In this document: one piece after another, positions 1-8,085 of the stretch
Layout of the letters: the number at the start of each line of letters is the position of its first letter
How positions within the stretch are numbered: position 1 is the first letter of the stretch
Assembly (NCBI GenBank): GCA_030849075.1
Contig: JASAOO010003539.1
Location: 41,143-105,142 of the forward strand
DNA: 64,000 nt
DNA from: Zelonia costaricensis
Lineage: Eukaryota; Euglenozoa; Kinetoplastea; Trypanosomatida; Trypanosomatidae
Direction: 5' to 3'
Made by a program: the position numbers and the translations under genes
The notes under the pieces: generated by a model
Seen by the model: only the letters and a program-made list of their open reading frames with translations
Told to the model about the DNA's origin: nothing
The model's database searches: none

Positions 1-1045
1 GCGCATTTTCGACATGGCAAACCCCAGCGACCGCACCGCGGTGTCGCTGGAAGCGCCGTGGATGATGATGAGCGACGTGGCGTACGCGAGCGCTCCAGAC
101 GAGGCTTGGTTCGTGGAGACGTCAGGGTCGGCCGCGCTGCGGTGCAAGCTGCCCTTGCGGGGCGTGCACTTGCACTCGGGTGCGACGCCCTCGCGTGCTG
201 CGGCACCGCCTGCATCCACCTCGACGCCAACCTCCCCGCCGCGCCGCGTGCCGGTGGCGACGCTGAACAGCAACAGCCCCATCTTTGCCGATGCGCGCAA
301 AAAGCCGGCGAGCAACGGCAGCTCGCAGATCGTCGACGTCCCGGTGAAGGAGCCGGAGAACTGCGGCGTGGTCTCAAGGAAGTCGCCGCCACCGGCGTCA
401 CCGGCGCGACCGCCGTGGGAGGGCACCGGCATCACCTTTCCTGCGGCGCAGGCCCCACTGCCCAAGGCCGGCGGCTCAGAGCTCCTGATGCTGGAGCAGC
501 TCACGCGGGAGCACGGCGCTGTCTCTGCAACCTTGAAGCGGCGTCTTAGCACGCTGCGTGTCGTGCGGACGCTGTGGCAGCAGAACCAGCCAGAGGCGCT
601 GACGCACGTGAGGCGGCTCTACGAGGACGGGCAGGAGTTCGGACCCCTCTTCGACCTCCTCACCGTCCTGCAACAGCACCGCATGAAGGAAAAGATGCTG
701 ACGGACTCGATCGCCGGTGTCGTGGAGCTGGCCGAGATCGCGCTGAGAACCGACTACGAGCCGCTCATTGTGTTGGCGCTTCGCCTGCTGCGCAGCATTG
801 CTGCCAAGTTCCGAGCGCGAGTGGAGGAGGCGCAGCGGCGGGCGCGGTCGTCGCAGAGCACCGGCTACAACGACCCCCTCGGCATGAGCCAGCACCCGCG
901 CATCACGGAGCGTCTGCGGAGCTGTGTCCCGCTAGCTGTGGCCCTCGCTGAGCGCCGCGACAGAGTCGGCGACGAGGCGCGCGCAGTGCTGCCAGAGTTG
1001 CCGGCGTCGCCCCCGCCGCCGCTGCCGCCGCCCCAACAGCAGTGA
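1..1045 (+). CDS. Katanin p80-like subunit, C-terminal part (5' end outside window)
   Basis: This is the non-catalytic, targeting subunit of the microtubule-severing enzyme katanin. The frame is open from position 2 through the first ATG at 14, so the gene probably begins before the window. The first ~48 residues read like the last blade of a WD40 propeller (RIFDM... with an alternating hydrophobic pattern). A Pro/Ser/Ala-rich linker follows. A con80 domain lies at about residues 157-275 counted from the ATG at 14 (LSTLRVVRTLW, LLTVLQQHRMK, VLALRLLRSIAAKF), which is the part that in p80 binds the p60 AAA ATPase. The C terminus is a Pro-rich tail. The con80 match is good. The WD40 remnant is inferred, and a free-standing con80 protein starting at 14 is the alternative. 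Confidence 0.72.
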   Translation, partial: RIFDMANPSDRTAVSLEAPWMMMSDVAYASAPDEAWFVETSGSAALRCKLPLRGVHLHSGATPSRAAAPPASTSTPTSPPRRVPVATLNSNSPIFADARKKPASNGSSQIVDVPVKEPENCGVVSRKSPPPASPARPPWEGTGITFPAAQAPLPKAGGSELLMLEQLTREHGAVSATLKRRLSTLRVVRTLWQQNQPEALTHVRRLYEDGQEFGPLFDLLTVLQQHRMKEKMLTDSIAGVVELAEIALRTDYEPLIVLALRLLRSIAAKFRARVEEAQRRARSSQSTGYNDPLGMSQHPRITERLRSCVPLAVALAERRDRVGDEARAVLPELPASPPPPLPPPQQQ

Positions 1046-1989
1046 CGCAGCGGCGCACCTCCTCTCCCCCCTCCTCTCTCCCCGTGGTGGCTTCAGGATC
1101 CGGTGTTGTGTCAGAACGCCTGCCCAAAAGGTACCCCGACAGCGGAGGGCAGGCAACTCTCATGCGAGACATGTGTGTGTGCACGCGTGGCGTTGTTGTT
1201 GCTGTTCTGTTGAATGTCGTTTCCTTGTTTGCGTCTGCCGGTGCGCAAGCGCGGCTTTTCCCGTTTTTTGGCGCACGTGGCAGCTCGGCGTCTCGGCAGG
1301 CAGCGGCGCACCTTCTTTTTTGATGTCGCTGCTCTGTGTGTGTATGTGTGTGTGTGTGCAAACGTTTCCCTTTCTCTCTTCTTCCACTTTAGAATACACC
1401 GTCGAGAGCGCACGGGTGTTTTGGGTTCTTTTCCTCGCTATCACTCTCCCCCCCCCCCCCACCTCCCAGCTTTCTCGCCGCGCTTCCACTTTTGTCACCC
1501 CCCCCCCTCACACTCTTGGACATCCGTGTGTGCTCCACAAGAACTCCCTCCCCCTGTGTATTATCTCGGTGCCTCGCCCTCGTCGCTCCTACCACTGACA
1601 CCCTTTTTTTCCGCTTTCAGCTGTTGCTGAGTCGGTTGTCGGCGTGTATCACAGCGAACCGAGACGATGCCGAAGAAAACAAAAGCCCAGACCACGAGAA
1701 CCGCACAGTGCGAACCGTGCGAAGAGATGACAGCGAGCACTGAAGAAGTCGTGCAGCCACATGGCCCGTCCACCCCTGGTGCAGAAACGGACCCGCATCC
1801 GCGTCAAGAGCCCCACGCCCTTGCCTGCCGAGCGCGTTGCGCGCGTTGATGTGCACAGGGCCCCTCTGCAGCGACACGTGCAGCGCTGCTTCACGCTCTC
1901 GAGTTTCCTGCACGCACACCCGCATCTTTCTTCACAACTACCCAACAGGACTCACTCAAAAAAGCACGCGCACAGATACCATAGCGAGG
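1046..1989 (+). other. Intergenic region: UTRs and processing signals
   Basis: Contains a (TG)n run at 1335-1358, C-runs near 1449-1461 and 1500-1507, and long pyrimidine tracts from about 1440 to 1617. The tract ends in a clear TTTCAG at 1615-1620. A 60-codon ATG frame (1667-1849) follows and is discussed as a finding. No conserved gene seen. Confidence 0.6.
1619..1620 (+). promoter_or_regulatory. Candidate spliced-leader acceptor AG
   Basis: A T-rich pyrimidine tract (about 1596-1618) runs into TTTCAG. This is the shape of a trypanosomatid trans-splice acceptor. It would give the coiled-coil gene at 1990 a 5' UTR of about 370 nt. A second candidate, AACAG at 1944-1948, would leave only about 41 nt. 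Which is used cannot be told from sequence. Confidence 0.4.
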
Positions 1990-2733
1990 ATGGCGGCGCA
2001 GCAGCAGCAGGTGGACGAGCTGCGCGCCACGGTGCGACTCCTCAGCGCCGCGGTGCAGGAGGCGCTGCTGGCCGCGCAGGCGGCCCAGCGCGACGTGCGG
2101 AAGCGGCGGGAGGACGAGGCGCAGGCACGCTGCGGTCCCTCCCCAGCGCTGACGGCTGAGGCGGTGCAGGAGCGACTGAGCGCCTTCGAGACCTACGTCA
2201 TCCGTCGCGTGCGAGAGGAGACGACGCGCGTGCCGCCCAACTCCGGAGCCGCACGCAGCAGCCCCGGCCCCACTGGGGACGCCCCAGCCGGCAGCCGCAG
2301 GCTCGAAATTCAGCTGGAGGCGCAACGCACGCGCACGGTGGCGCTGGAGCAGCGCTTGGCGCATCTCGAAGCGAAGCTGAACGCCATGATGGCGGACGTG
2401 GTGGCGCAGGCGCAGACGGACGCGACACAGCGGCGGCAGCTCGTTGCAACTGTCGACGCAAAGATACAGGCGCTGACGGCTGTCGAGACGGAGGCCAACG
2501 CCAGCAAGCGGGCTGCGGAAGAAGCTGACCTGCCACTCTTGCAGCACGTTCTGCAGGCCATGGCCGCCATGCACGCGCGCGTGGAAGAGCAGCACGCGCA
2601 GCTCAACCGGTGGCACGAGCAGAACTACCAACTCGTGCTCGCTGTCGTGGCGCAGATGCGCCACCTCGAGAACGAGAATGCAGGCCTGCTTCGCGAGATG
2701 GCGGCCCTGCGGCAACACACCGGACGCGAGTAG
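1990..2733 (+). CDS. Hypothetical coiled-coil protein, 247 aa
   Basis: I do not recognise the family. The chosen start is the ATG of MAAQQQQVDELRA, because the upstream frame reads like UTR. Residues ~5-40 are a first heptad-rich helix. A Ser/Pro/Gly linker lies around 75-95, and ~100-245 form a long, nearly continuous coiled coil (LEQRLAHLEAKLNAMM, LENENAGLLREMAALRQ). No signal peptide, membrane segment or catalytic motif is visible. Lying between katanin p80 and PACRG, a cytoskeletal or flagellar role is a reasonable guess but only a guess, since trypanosomatid transcription units do not group genes by function reliably. Confidence 0.75.
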   Translation: MAAQQQQVDELRATVRLLSAAVQEALLAAQAAQRDVRKRREDEAQARCGPSPALTAEAVQERLSAFETYVIRRVREETTRVPPNSGAARSSPGPTGDAPAGSRRLEIQLEAQRTRTVALEQRLAHLEAKLNAMMADVVAQAQTDATQRRQLVATVDAKIQALTAVETEANASKRAAEEADLPLLQHVLQAMAAMHARVEEQHAQLNRWHEQNYQLVLAVVAQMRHLENENAGLLREMAALRQHTGRE

Positions 2734-3127
2734 CCCAGCGCGCAGCCCAGCCCCCGATCGCCGCAGCGCCCACTGTCTGCTGCCGCCGCACACTCAAACC
2801 TCCGAAGGAACGCAAGTGCGACACAATCGTCTCGAGTACAGCCCTCCACTCCTTTGACCTCAGCGAACGCCACCCCGGCAGCAGCGCTTCTGCCGGGCTG
2901 GCGTTGCGCGAGAGAGGCGGGCATGTCTGCGCTTTCGCGACGGACGCGTTGCTGTGGACTCCACCTTTTCCGTCCCTCCTGACCCTCCCTCTCTTTCCTC
3001 CTTCGTGTCACACTCACCCTCACGGCACAGCTACGCTTTCCCAGTCCGCAGTTGTTATTGCTGTCGCCGCACCCGGTTTCGGCTCCTCACGTCATCCACT
3101 CCATAACTAGCACCTCCGCCGTCGTCG
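2734..3127 (+). other. Intergenic region with hairpin and splice signal
   Basis: Holds a strong stem-loop at 2866-2905 and a long pyrimidine tract at about 2962-3005. The first AG after the tract is at 3029-3030 (GCACAG), which would give the PACRG mRNA a 5' UTR of about 97 nt. No coding frame is credible. Confidence 0.6.
2866..2905 (+). other. Stem-loop, 16-position stem with one mismatch
   Basis: Arms 2866-2881 and 2890-2905 pair at 15 of 16 positions (one C-C mismatch at 2873/2898) around an 8-nt loop. It lies 132 nt after the stop of the coiled-coil gene and upstream of the PACRG splice signal, so it probably sits in the 3' UTR or intergenic RNA. Confidence 0.7.
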
Positions 3128-4075
3128 ATGCCGGCCACCAAGTCGTTTTCGCAGTCGGAGCGGGAGAAGCTTCGCAAGGACCGCGACATTCTGCCGCCGC
3201 TGAGCGAGGGCCCGTTCGGGCCGTTCCCGAAGGGCTGGAGTCCGCACGGACGCGACACCGCCAAGGCGACGGTCAGCACCAGCGCCGTTGTGGCAGCAGC
3301 CAAGAACAAGAGCCGCGCCGCCCCGCAACCCGCGACGGCGGCGGCCCCGAAGACGGCGCAGGTCGACATTCTCATTGGACACACCGGCACCGGTGGCATG
3401 TCGGTGAGCACCTTCAAGGGCAGCGGCGCCGCCAACACGTCGCTCAGCGACGGCCGCTTCGGCGACCCGACTGGCCCAGGCGAGGCCGGTGCGTACGCGA
3501 AGCAGCGCATTCCGCCGACGGACTTCCGCCACCACTACGAGCGCGGTGACCTGCCGCTTTCCATCCAGCACGGCGCGAAGCGGTCGCTGCTGTGGAAGGT
3601 CGATGTGTCGAAGCTGGACTACCATCACTACCTGCCCATCTTCCTCGACGGGCTGCGCGAGCTGGAGGAGCCGTTCAGCTTTGTGGCGTACCAGGGCAGC
3701 ATGGACCTCCTCGAGGGCGGCGGGGCCAAGATTCTGCCGACGGTGCCGCAGCTCGTGATGCCGCTCAAGACGGCACTCAACACGCGGCACCCGGACGTGC
3801 TGCGCAAGGTGTTCCGGGTGGTGCAGAAGCTGGTGGTGAGCGGCGACCACGTTGGCGAGGCGCTCGTGCCGTACTACCGCCAGCTGCTGCCCGTCTTTAA
3901 CATGTTCAAGAACCGCACCAAGAGCATGGGCGACCGCATGGACTACGGCCAGCGCAACTGCCAGGACCTCAGCAGCCTCATCAACGACACCCTCTACCTC
4001 CTCGAGCGCTACGGCGGACCAGACGCGTACATCAACATCAAGTACATGGTTCCCACCTACGAGTCTTGCGTTTGA
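3128..4075 (+). CDS. PACRG: Parkin co-regulated gene (PACRG) homologue
   Basis: PACRG is a protein of the inner junction of doublet microtubules, where the B-tubule closes on the A-tubule in axonemes. The conserved globular part covers about residues 140-315 and is all-helical HEAT/ARM-like. It begins at [15 protein letters not shown] and contains the family's most conserved stretch, [11 protein letters not shown], and [11 protein letters not shown]. It ends near [15 protein letters not shown], the usual PACRG C terminus. The first ~130 residues are a low-complexity Ala/Pro/Ser extension of the kind that varies between species. The start is the first ATG after the pyrimidine tract. Trypanosomatids carry more than one PACRG; I cannot say which this is. 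Confidence 0.93.
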   Translation: MPATKSFSQSEREKLRKDRDILPPLSEGPFGPFPKGWSPHGRDTAKATVSTSAVVAAAKNKSRAAPQPATAAAPKTAQVDILIGHTGTGGMSVSTFKGSGAANTSLSDGRFGDPTGPGEAGAYAKQRIPPTDFRHHYERGDLPLSIQHGAKRSLLWKVDVSKLDYHHYLPIFLDGLRELEEPFSFVAYQGSMDLLEGGGAKILPTVPQLVMPLKTALNTRHPDVLRKVFRVVQKLVVSGDHVGEALVPYYRQLLPVFNMFKNRTKSMGDRMDYGQRNCQDLSSLINDTLYLLERYGGPDAYINIKYMVPTYESCV

Positions 4076-5156
4076 GAGCTGGGTGCACAGATACAAGAGA
4101 CGGGAGACGAAAAGCAGCGCAAGCTCGCATGTACAGCCACACTCCCTCTCTGCGAGCAAAGCACGCCACGGCGCTGCCTCTTCTCCGCTCCCCTGCGCGA
4201 CGTGCTTGCTCACGAGACTGTCCTTCTGTTTCTTTTTTCCACCTCCCTTTTCCATACCATGTACACCCGAGACGGCGGCCTCGCCGTCGCGAATGAAAAC
4301 AAAGAAAGGAGCACAAACGCCTCCGCCCATGACCGCCCCCTCCCCCTAGGCACGGCCCTCGCGGGACAACCGCCCCTCGTCATCCACAAAAACGATGAAA
4401 ACTCAACCGCCGAATGCCGTCACACGAACACCCTTCGTCCCCCTCACCCCACCTCCAACCATCGACACCCCAACGTGGGCCCCCGCGCACGGCATTGGCC
4501 CCTCCCCCCACGCACGAGGGCGGCGCCCTCCCCTCCCGACAGGGGAGGGGAGCCCTGGGCAATCCGCGAAGCCCCACCCCCCCTCCCCCTCCTCGACAGG
4601 GGAGGGGCCCTGGGCAATCCGCGAAGCCCCAGCACCCCACTGAGCCAAGGCCCAGCCGCGCGGCACCCCCCCCCCGCGGCGACCGAGCATTTACGGCGCG
4701 GTGGCCAAACAGCCAACCCCCCTCAAAAAAAAAGACGCACCAGCCGCACAAACCCATCCCCAATGCTGAGCGACGTCAATGGGTCCCTTTTCCTTCAACG
4801 GGCATTGTGGTGGAAACACAACACTGGGAAAAAACAACACTCTCAAAAGGGGAAAAAGGCACACCGGTTTCACCACGAAGCGTGCCATGGACGGGATAAA
4901 AAAGAACCGCGGCTCAAAGAATGCGAAGCTCCACTTTGCTCACTCCTTGCCTCCACTGCACTCTTTCTCAAAAATGCACACGTATGTGGCCAAACACACG
5001 CCCATTCGCACAGTCTACCCCCGGACCCCCGCTCACCCGCACCGTTTATCGTTCGAATTTCAGGACGACGACAGCCACACTGCAATATCGTCAACCAACT
5101 CCCCACGCGACGAACAAAACACAAGCGGCACGCCTACGGCCGGCAAGAAAGTAGAG
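4076..5156 (+). other. Intergenic region with C-rich direct repeat
   Basis: Very Pro-codon-like C-rich DNA with two copies of a G/C-rich element (4537-4575 and 4594-4630). Frames stay open here because of composition. The kinesin frame is open back to 4779, but its upstream residues have no kinesin character, and a splice-like TTTCAG lies at 5058-5063. No separate gene is supported. Confidence 0.55.
4537..4630 (+). repeat. Direct repeat, two copies, 57-bp period
   Basis: Copy one is 4537-4575 and copy two 4594-4630. They are identical except for an extra AG in copy one, after the shared CGACAGGGGAGGGG and before the shared CCCTGGGCAATCCGCGAAGCCCC. The core is too complex to be a microsatellite. 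A lone duplicated block in an intergenic region could be the remnant of a dispersed element. Confidence 0.8.
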
Positions 5157-6599
5157 ATGCCCAGTATTCCGCTGGTGGCCGAGCTGGGCGCGAAGGCTGG
5201 TGAATTTCAGCAGATCGTGAACACCTCGCGCATCCCCACGCAGGTTCAGCAGAAGCTCCGCCCAACCATGGATCCTGACGAGCTCTTCACCTACCAGGAC
5301 TCCCGCATCTTTGTGCGGGCGCGCCCGTTTGTCCCACACGACCTGGAGGACCCGCGGAATCAGAGCATTGTGCAAAAGGTAGACGGAACGCGCGACCTCG
5401 TAGTCATGACGCCAAAAATATCACTTTCCGGGCAGTGCACCATCGAGCCCTGCATCGTCACTCTTGACGGCGCCTTCGTTGGCGCCCGCGACGACACGGA
5501 GCGCGTTTACGTGGAATCGTGCGCGCCACTCGTGGCCCTGTCTGTGGACGGCGCATCGACGTGCGTTCTGTGCTACGGTCAGACCGGCAGCGGAAAAACG
5601 TACACGACGTCCGGCATTTTCCGCTACGTCGCCGAGGACCTTGCCCCAATTTTCGCGACGCACGACGTGCACCTTACCGTCCTCGAAATTCAGGCGCTGA
5701 AGAACATCGACCTGTTCACGGGCTCCGAGGTTCAGGTGATGGAGGACGTTTCGGGCGAGTTGAAGCTGCTCGGCACGGAGGCGTTCGAGTGCTCCAGCGC
5801 CGAAATGCTTCTCGCTGCCTTTGAGGAGGGCGCGTCGCAGCGCACGACGCGGTCTACGGATCGCAACGAAACATCGTCCCGCTCGCACATGATTGCACGC
5901 ATTTCCATCGTCTCGAAGGACACGAAGTGGGCGAAGCCGGGCGATTTGTTTATTGTCGATCTTGCCGGTAGCGAGAACACCGCCGACAGCGCGACGCACG
6001 ACAAGACGCGCCAGGCCGAAACCAAGTTCATCAACACGTCCCTGATGACACTGAAGGACTGCATCCGCTCTCGTGCGCTGGCGGCGTCCAGCACGCAGCA
6101 CCTGCACATCCCCTATCGCCGCTCGCCGCTCACCCTTCTCCTGCGCGACTGCTTCGAGATCGCCGTGCGCCGGCCGACCAAGACCGTCATGATTGCGTGT
6201 GTTTCTCCTCTTCTGCGTGACTCCCGCCACACGATCAACACGTTGCGCTACGCCTCCTTGCTCGCCGTGACGCCACCGGCAAAGGTGCTCGCCGCCGACC
6301 CGAACGACCCGAACAACTACACACGCGAGCAGGCTCTCGATTTCTTGGTCAAGGTCTCGCGCGGCGAAGTTTCTGAGCCGGAGTATATTTTGCCGGAAGG
6401 CGACGGCAGGACCCTCGTGCACATTCCAGAGGCGGAGTTCATTCGCCGCATTGTAGAAAGCCACCCGCACATCGCGGAAAAGAAGGCGAAGCTAATTTAC
6501 ACCGCCGTCTGGAAGCGTGTTGTCGACGCGCGCACCAAGGGTCGAAAGCAGATGATCGACGCCAAGCGCCACATCAAGGCACCCCGCTGCGCGGCGTAG
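5157..6599 (+). CDS. Kinesin motor protein, kinesin-13-like
   Basis: A microtubule motor-domain ATPase; kinesin-13s depolymerise microtubules in spindle and flagellum-length control. With the start at MPSIPLVAEL the protein is 480 aa. P-loop GQTGSGKT is at 141-148, switch I NETSSRSH at 237-244 and switch II DLAGSE at 268-273. The block RTTRSTDRNETSSRSH, a TRQAETKFINTSLMTLKDCIR helix, and HTINTLRYA at the end of the motor are laid out as in kinesin-13. A short neck-like N-terminal segment (~1-60) precedes the motor and only ~120 residues follow it, with no predicted coiled-coil stalk. Trypanosomatids have an expanded kinesin-13 set. Class is inferred; kinesin itself is certain. The frame is open upstream to 4779, but that part looks like UTR. 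Confidence 0.9.
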   Translation: MPSIPLVAELGAKAGEFQQIVNTSRIPTQVQQKLRPTMDPDELFTYQDSRIFVRARPFVPHDLEDPRNQSIVQKVDGTRDLVVMTPKISLSGQCTIEPCIVTLDGAFVGARDDTERVYVESCAPLVALSVDGASTCVLCYGQTGSGKTYTTSGIFRYVAEDLAPIFATHDVHLTVLEIQALKNIDLFTGSEVQVMEDVSGELKLLGTEAFECSSAEMLLAAFEEGASQRTTRSTDRNETSSRSHMIARISIVSKDTKWAKPGDLFIVDLAGSENTADSATHDKTRQAETKFINTSLMTLKDCIRSRALAASSTQHLHIPYRRSPLTLLLRDCFEIAVRRPTKTVMIACVSPLLRDSRHTINTLRYASLLAVTPPAKVLAADPNDPNNYTREQALDFLVKVSRGEVSEPEYILPEGDGRTLVHIPEAEFIRRIVESHPHIAEKKAKLIYTAVWKRVVDARTKGRKQMIDAKRHIKAPRCAA

Positions 6600-7922
6600 T
6601 GCTGCGGAAGTGCGTGAAGCTGCGGCGCCTCATCTTCTTCATTTCTCCTGCTTGCCTTTTTTTTCTCTTCTCCCTTTGGTCTCCCCCTCTCCACGTCAGC
6701 GGCCTCTGCAGCCTTTTTTAAAAAATCGACCCAAGCCTAGTCTTCTCTCCACGTGCATGAAAGAAGTGCTGCCGTTTACCCCGCTCGTCGCGTCGCAACG
6801 TTGTGGTTTTCTTTTAGACAATCATATAATGCTAGACTTGGTTGGCGCTGTTTTGTTTGTAGGCGGCGTTTCAGATTTCCTGCCTTTTGATTCCCTCTCT
6901 CTCTCTATGACGGCTTTCCCCGTAAGGTTATTTTTGCTTTTCTGTGCTCTCCCTTTTGGGGGTTTCACTGGGTGTGCTGGAGAAGAAAAAAAGGTGGGTC
7001 TTGTATCTTTTTTTTCACCTTCGGCATCACCACGCGACCAGGTGCGCGTCCGCCCCGAGCTGTGCCTGAGCTATCTGGTTGCTTTCAAAGTGCCCGTGGC
7101 CCTGGCCTCCCTTCTTTCCGTTTTTCTTTTCGGAAGTCAGACTTCTTTCTCTCTCCTCTCCTTTTGTTTTTTCACCGCGCACCCCCCGTGCGTGCGCACG
7201 TGCCTGACAGTTGACCTTTGCTTTGGGCTGTGTGCTTTGTTTCGTGAGATCTCTTATTCATGCAGTCTTTGCTGCTTGAAGGTCACGCTGCTGGGGAGAA
7301 GGCGCTTTGCCACTGCTTCAGATGCTCCAACCGTTTCCCACTGGGCGCAGCACTCCTTTTCTCTCTGTATCTTGCTGCGCCATTCGATCCAATGTATTTG
7401 CTTCCTTCTGCCTTGCCTTTTGCGCTCTTCCTCAAGTCCCTTTCCCTCCTTTGCACTTCTTTTTCCCTGAGTGCGAGGCGCTCTCTATTGTGCTTGGACA
7501 ACGACGAGTTACAGGCTCTCTTGCTGTTTCCTTGCAGCAGACCTGGAAAAAAGCGGAGTGAAACGCGAAAAAAAGAGCGGGAGTACTGTCAACACGCTCC
7601 TGTAAGATATACGGACGCAGAGCGGCCCTCTTTTTCTCACGTGTCGTTGGGAGCGCATGGGGGCAGGGATGCGGCCTTCGCGCCGACTGAGTGGCCTCTG
7701 CAGTGTCCGTCTGCCGTTTACGGCGTCTCAGTGTTTTGACTGACACTAAGCGCGCGGAGCGCTCAGTAAAAATGGAAACAATTTGCCGCTGCTTCACCTG
7801 TATCATCGGTCCTCTCTTGTCGTCCACCTCAGTCGCTCCTTTTCCGGTTTCCTTGAGTGACAGTGCACCAAAAAAAAAGCGCTTCAATCACAAACCACAC
7901 GCAAGCAGCAAATCGAACACAA

Positions 7923-7957
7923 ACACACGCACACACACACACACACAGACACACACA
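7923..7957 (+). repeat. (AC)n microsatellite
   Basis: About 35 bp of AC repeat with single-base interruptions, upstream of the HSP70-like gene. Confidence 0.9.
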
Positions 7958-8054
7958 TTCTCTCGAAAAGAACTCCTGTATGAGCTGCCGGCCACGCTGT
8001 CGTTCCTTTTTTCCATCTCGTAATCTGTCAGCCAGTTTCACAGCGTCTCGTCTG

Positions 8055-8085
8055 TTTTTTTTTTTTTTTTTTTTGAACCGTGCAG
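8055..8085 (+). promoter_or_regulatory. T20 tract and AG directly abutting the start codon
   Basis: Twenty T are followed by GAACCGTGCAG and then ATGATG at 8086. The AG at 8084-8085 is the first AG after the T-run. If used as the trans-splice acceptor, the spliced leader would be joined with no gene-encoded 5' UTR. Upstream pyrimidine tracts (about 7808-7853) offer alternatives. Confidence 0.45.

Larger units (their letters stand above)
6600..8085 (+). other. Intergenic region, T-rich
   Basis: T/C-rich sequence with many broken frames, a (AC)n run at 7923-7957 and a 20-T run at 8055-8074. Long open frames (for example 6610-7470) are Phe/Ser/Leu/Cys-rich products of the pyrimidine bias, not genes. 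Probable 3' UTR of the kinesin, then 5' processing signals of the HSP70-like gene. Confidence 0.6.

Noticed and set aside
3107..4330. 407-codon minus-strand frame opposite PACRG
   Set aside because: Shadow of the GC3-rich PACRG gene; the + strand product is a clear family match.
4985..5065. TGGCCAAACAC followed by GTTCGAATTTC, resembling A and B boxes
   Set aside because: The ends do not pair as an acceptor stem, and the B-box-like part is the pyrimidine/AG leader of the kinesin gene.
4779..5156. N-terminal extension of the kinesin frame
   Set aside because: The 126 upstream residues have no kinesin-like or conserved character and contain a splice-like TTTCAG; ATG 5157 is preferred.
6610..7470. 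286-codon open frame after the kinesin gene
   Set aside because: T-rich UTR composition gives Phe/Leu/Ser runs; no homology pattern and no separate splice region before it.
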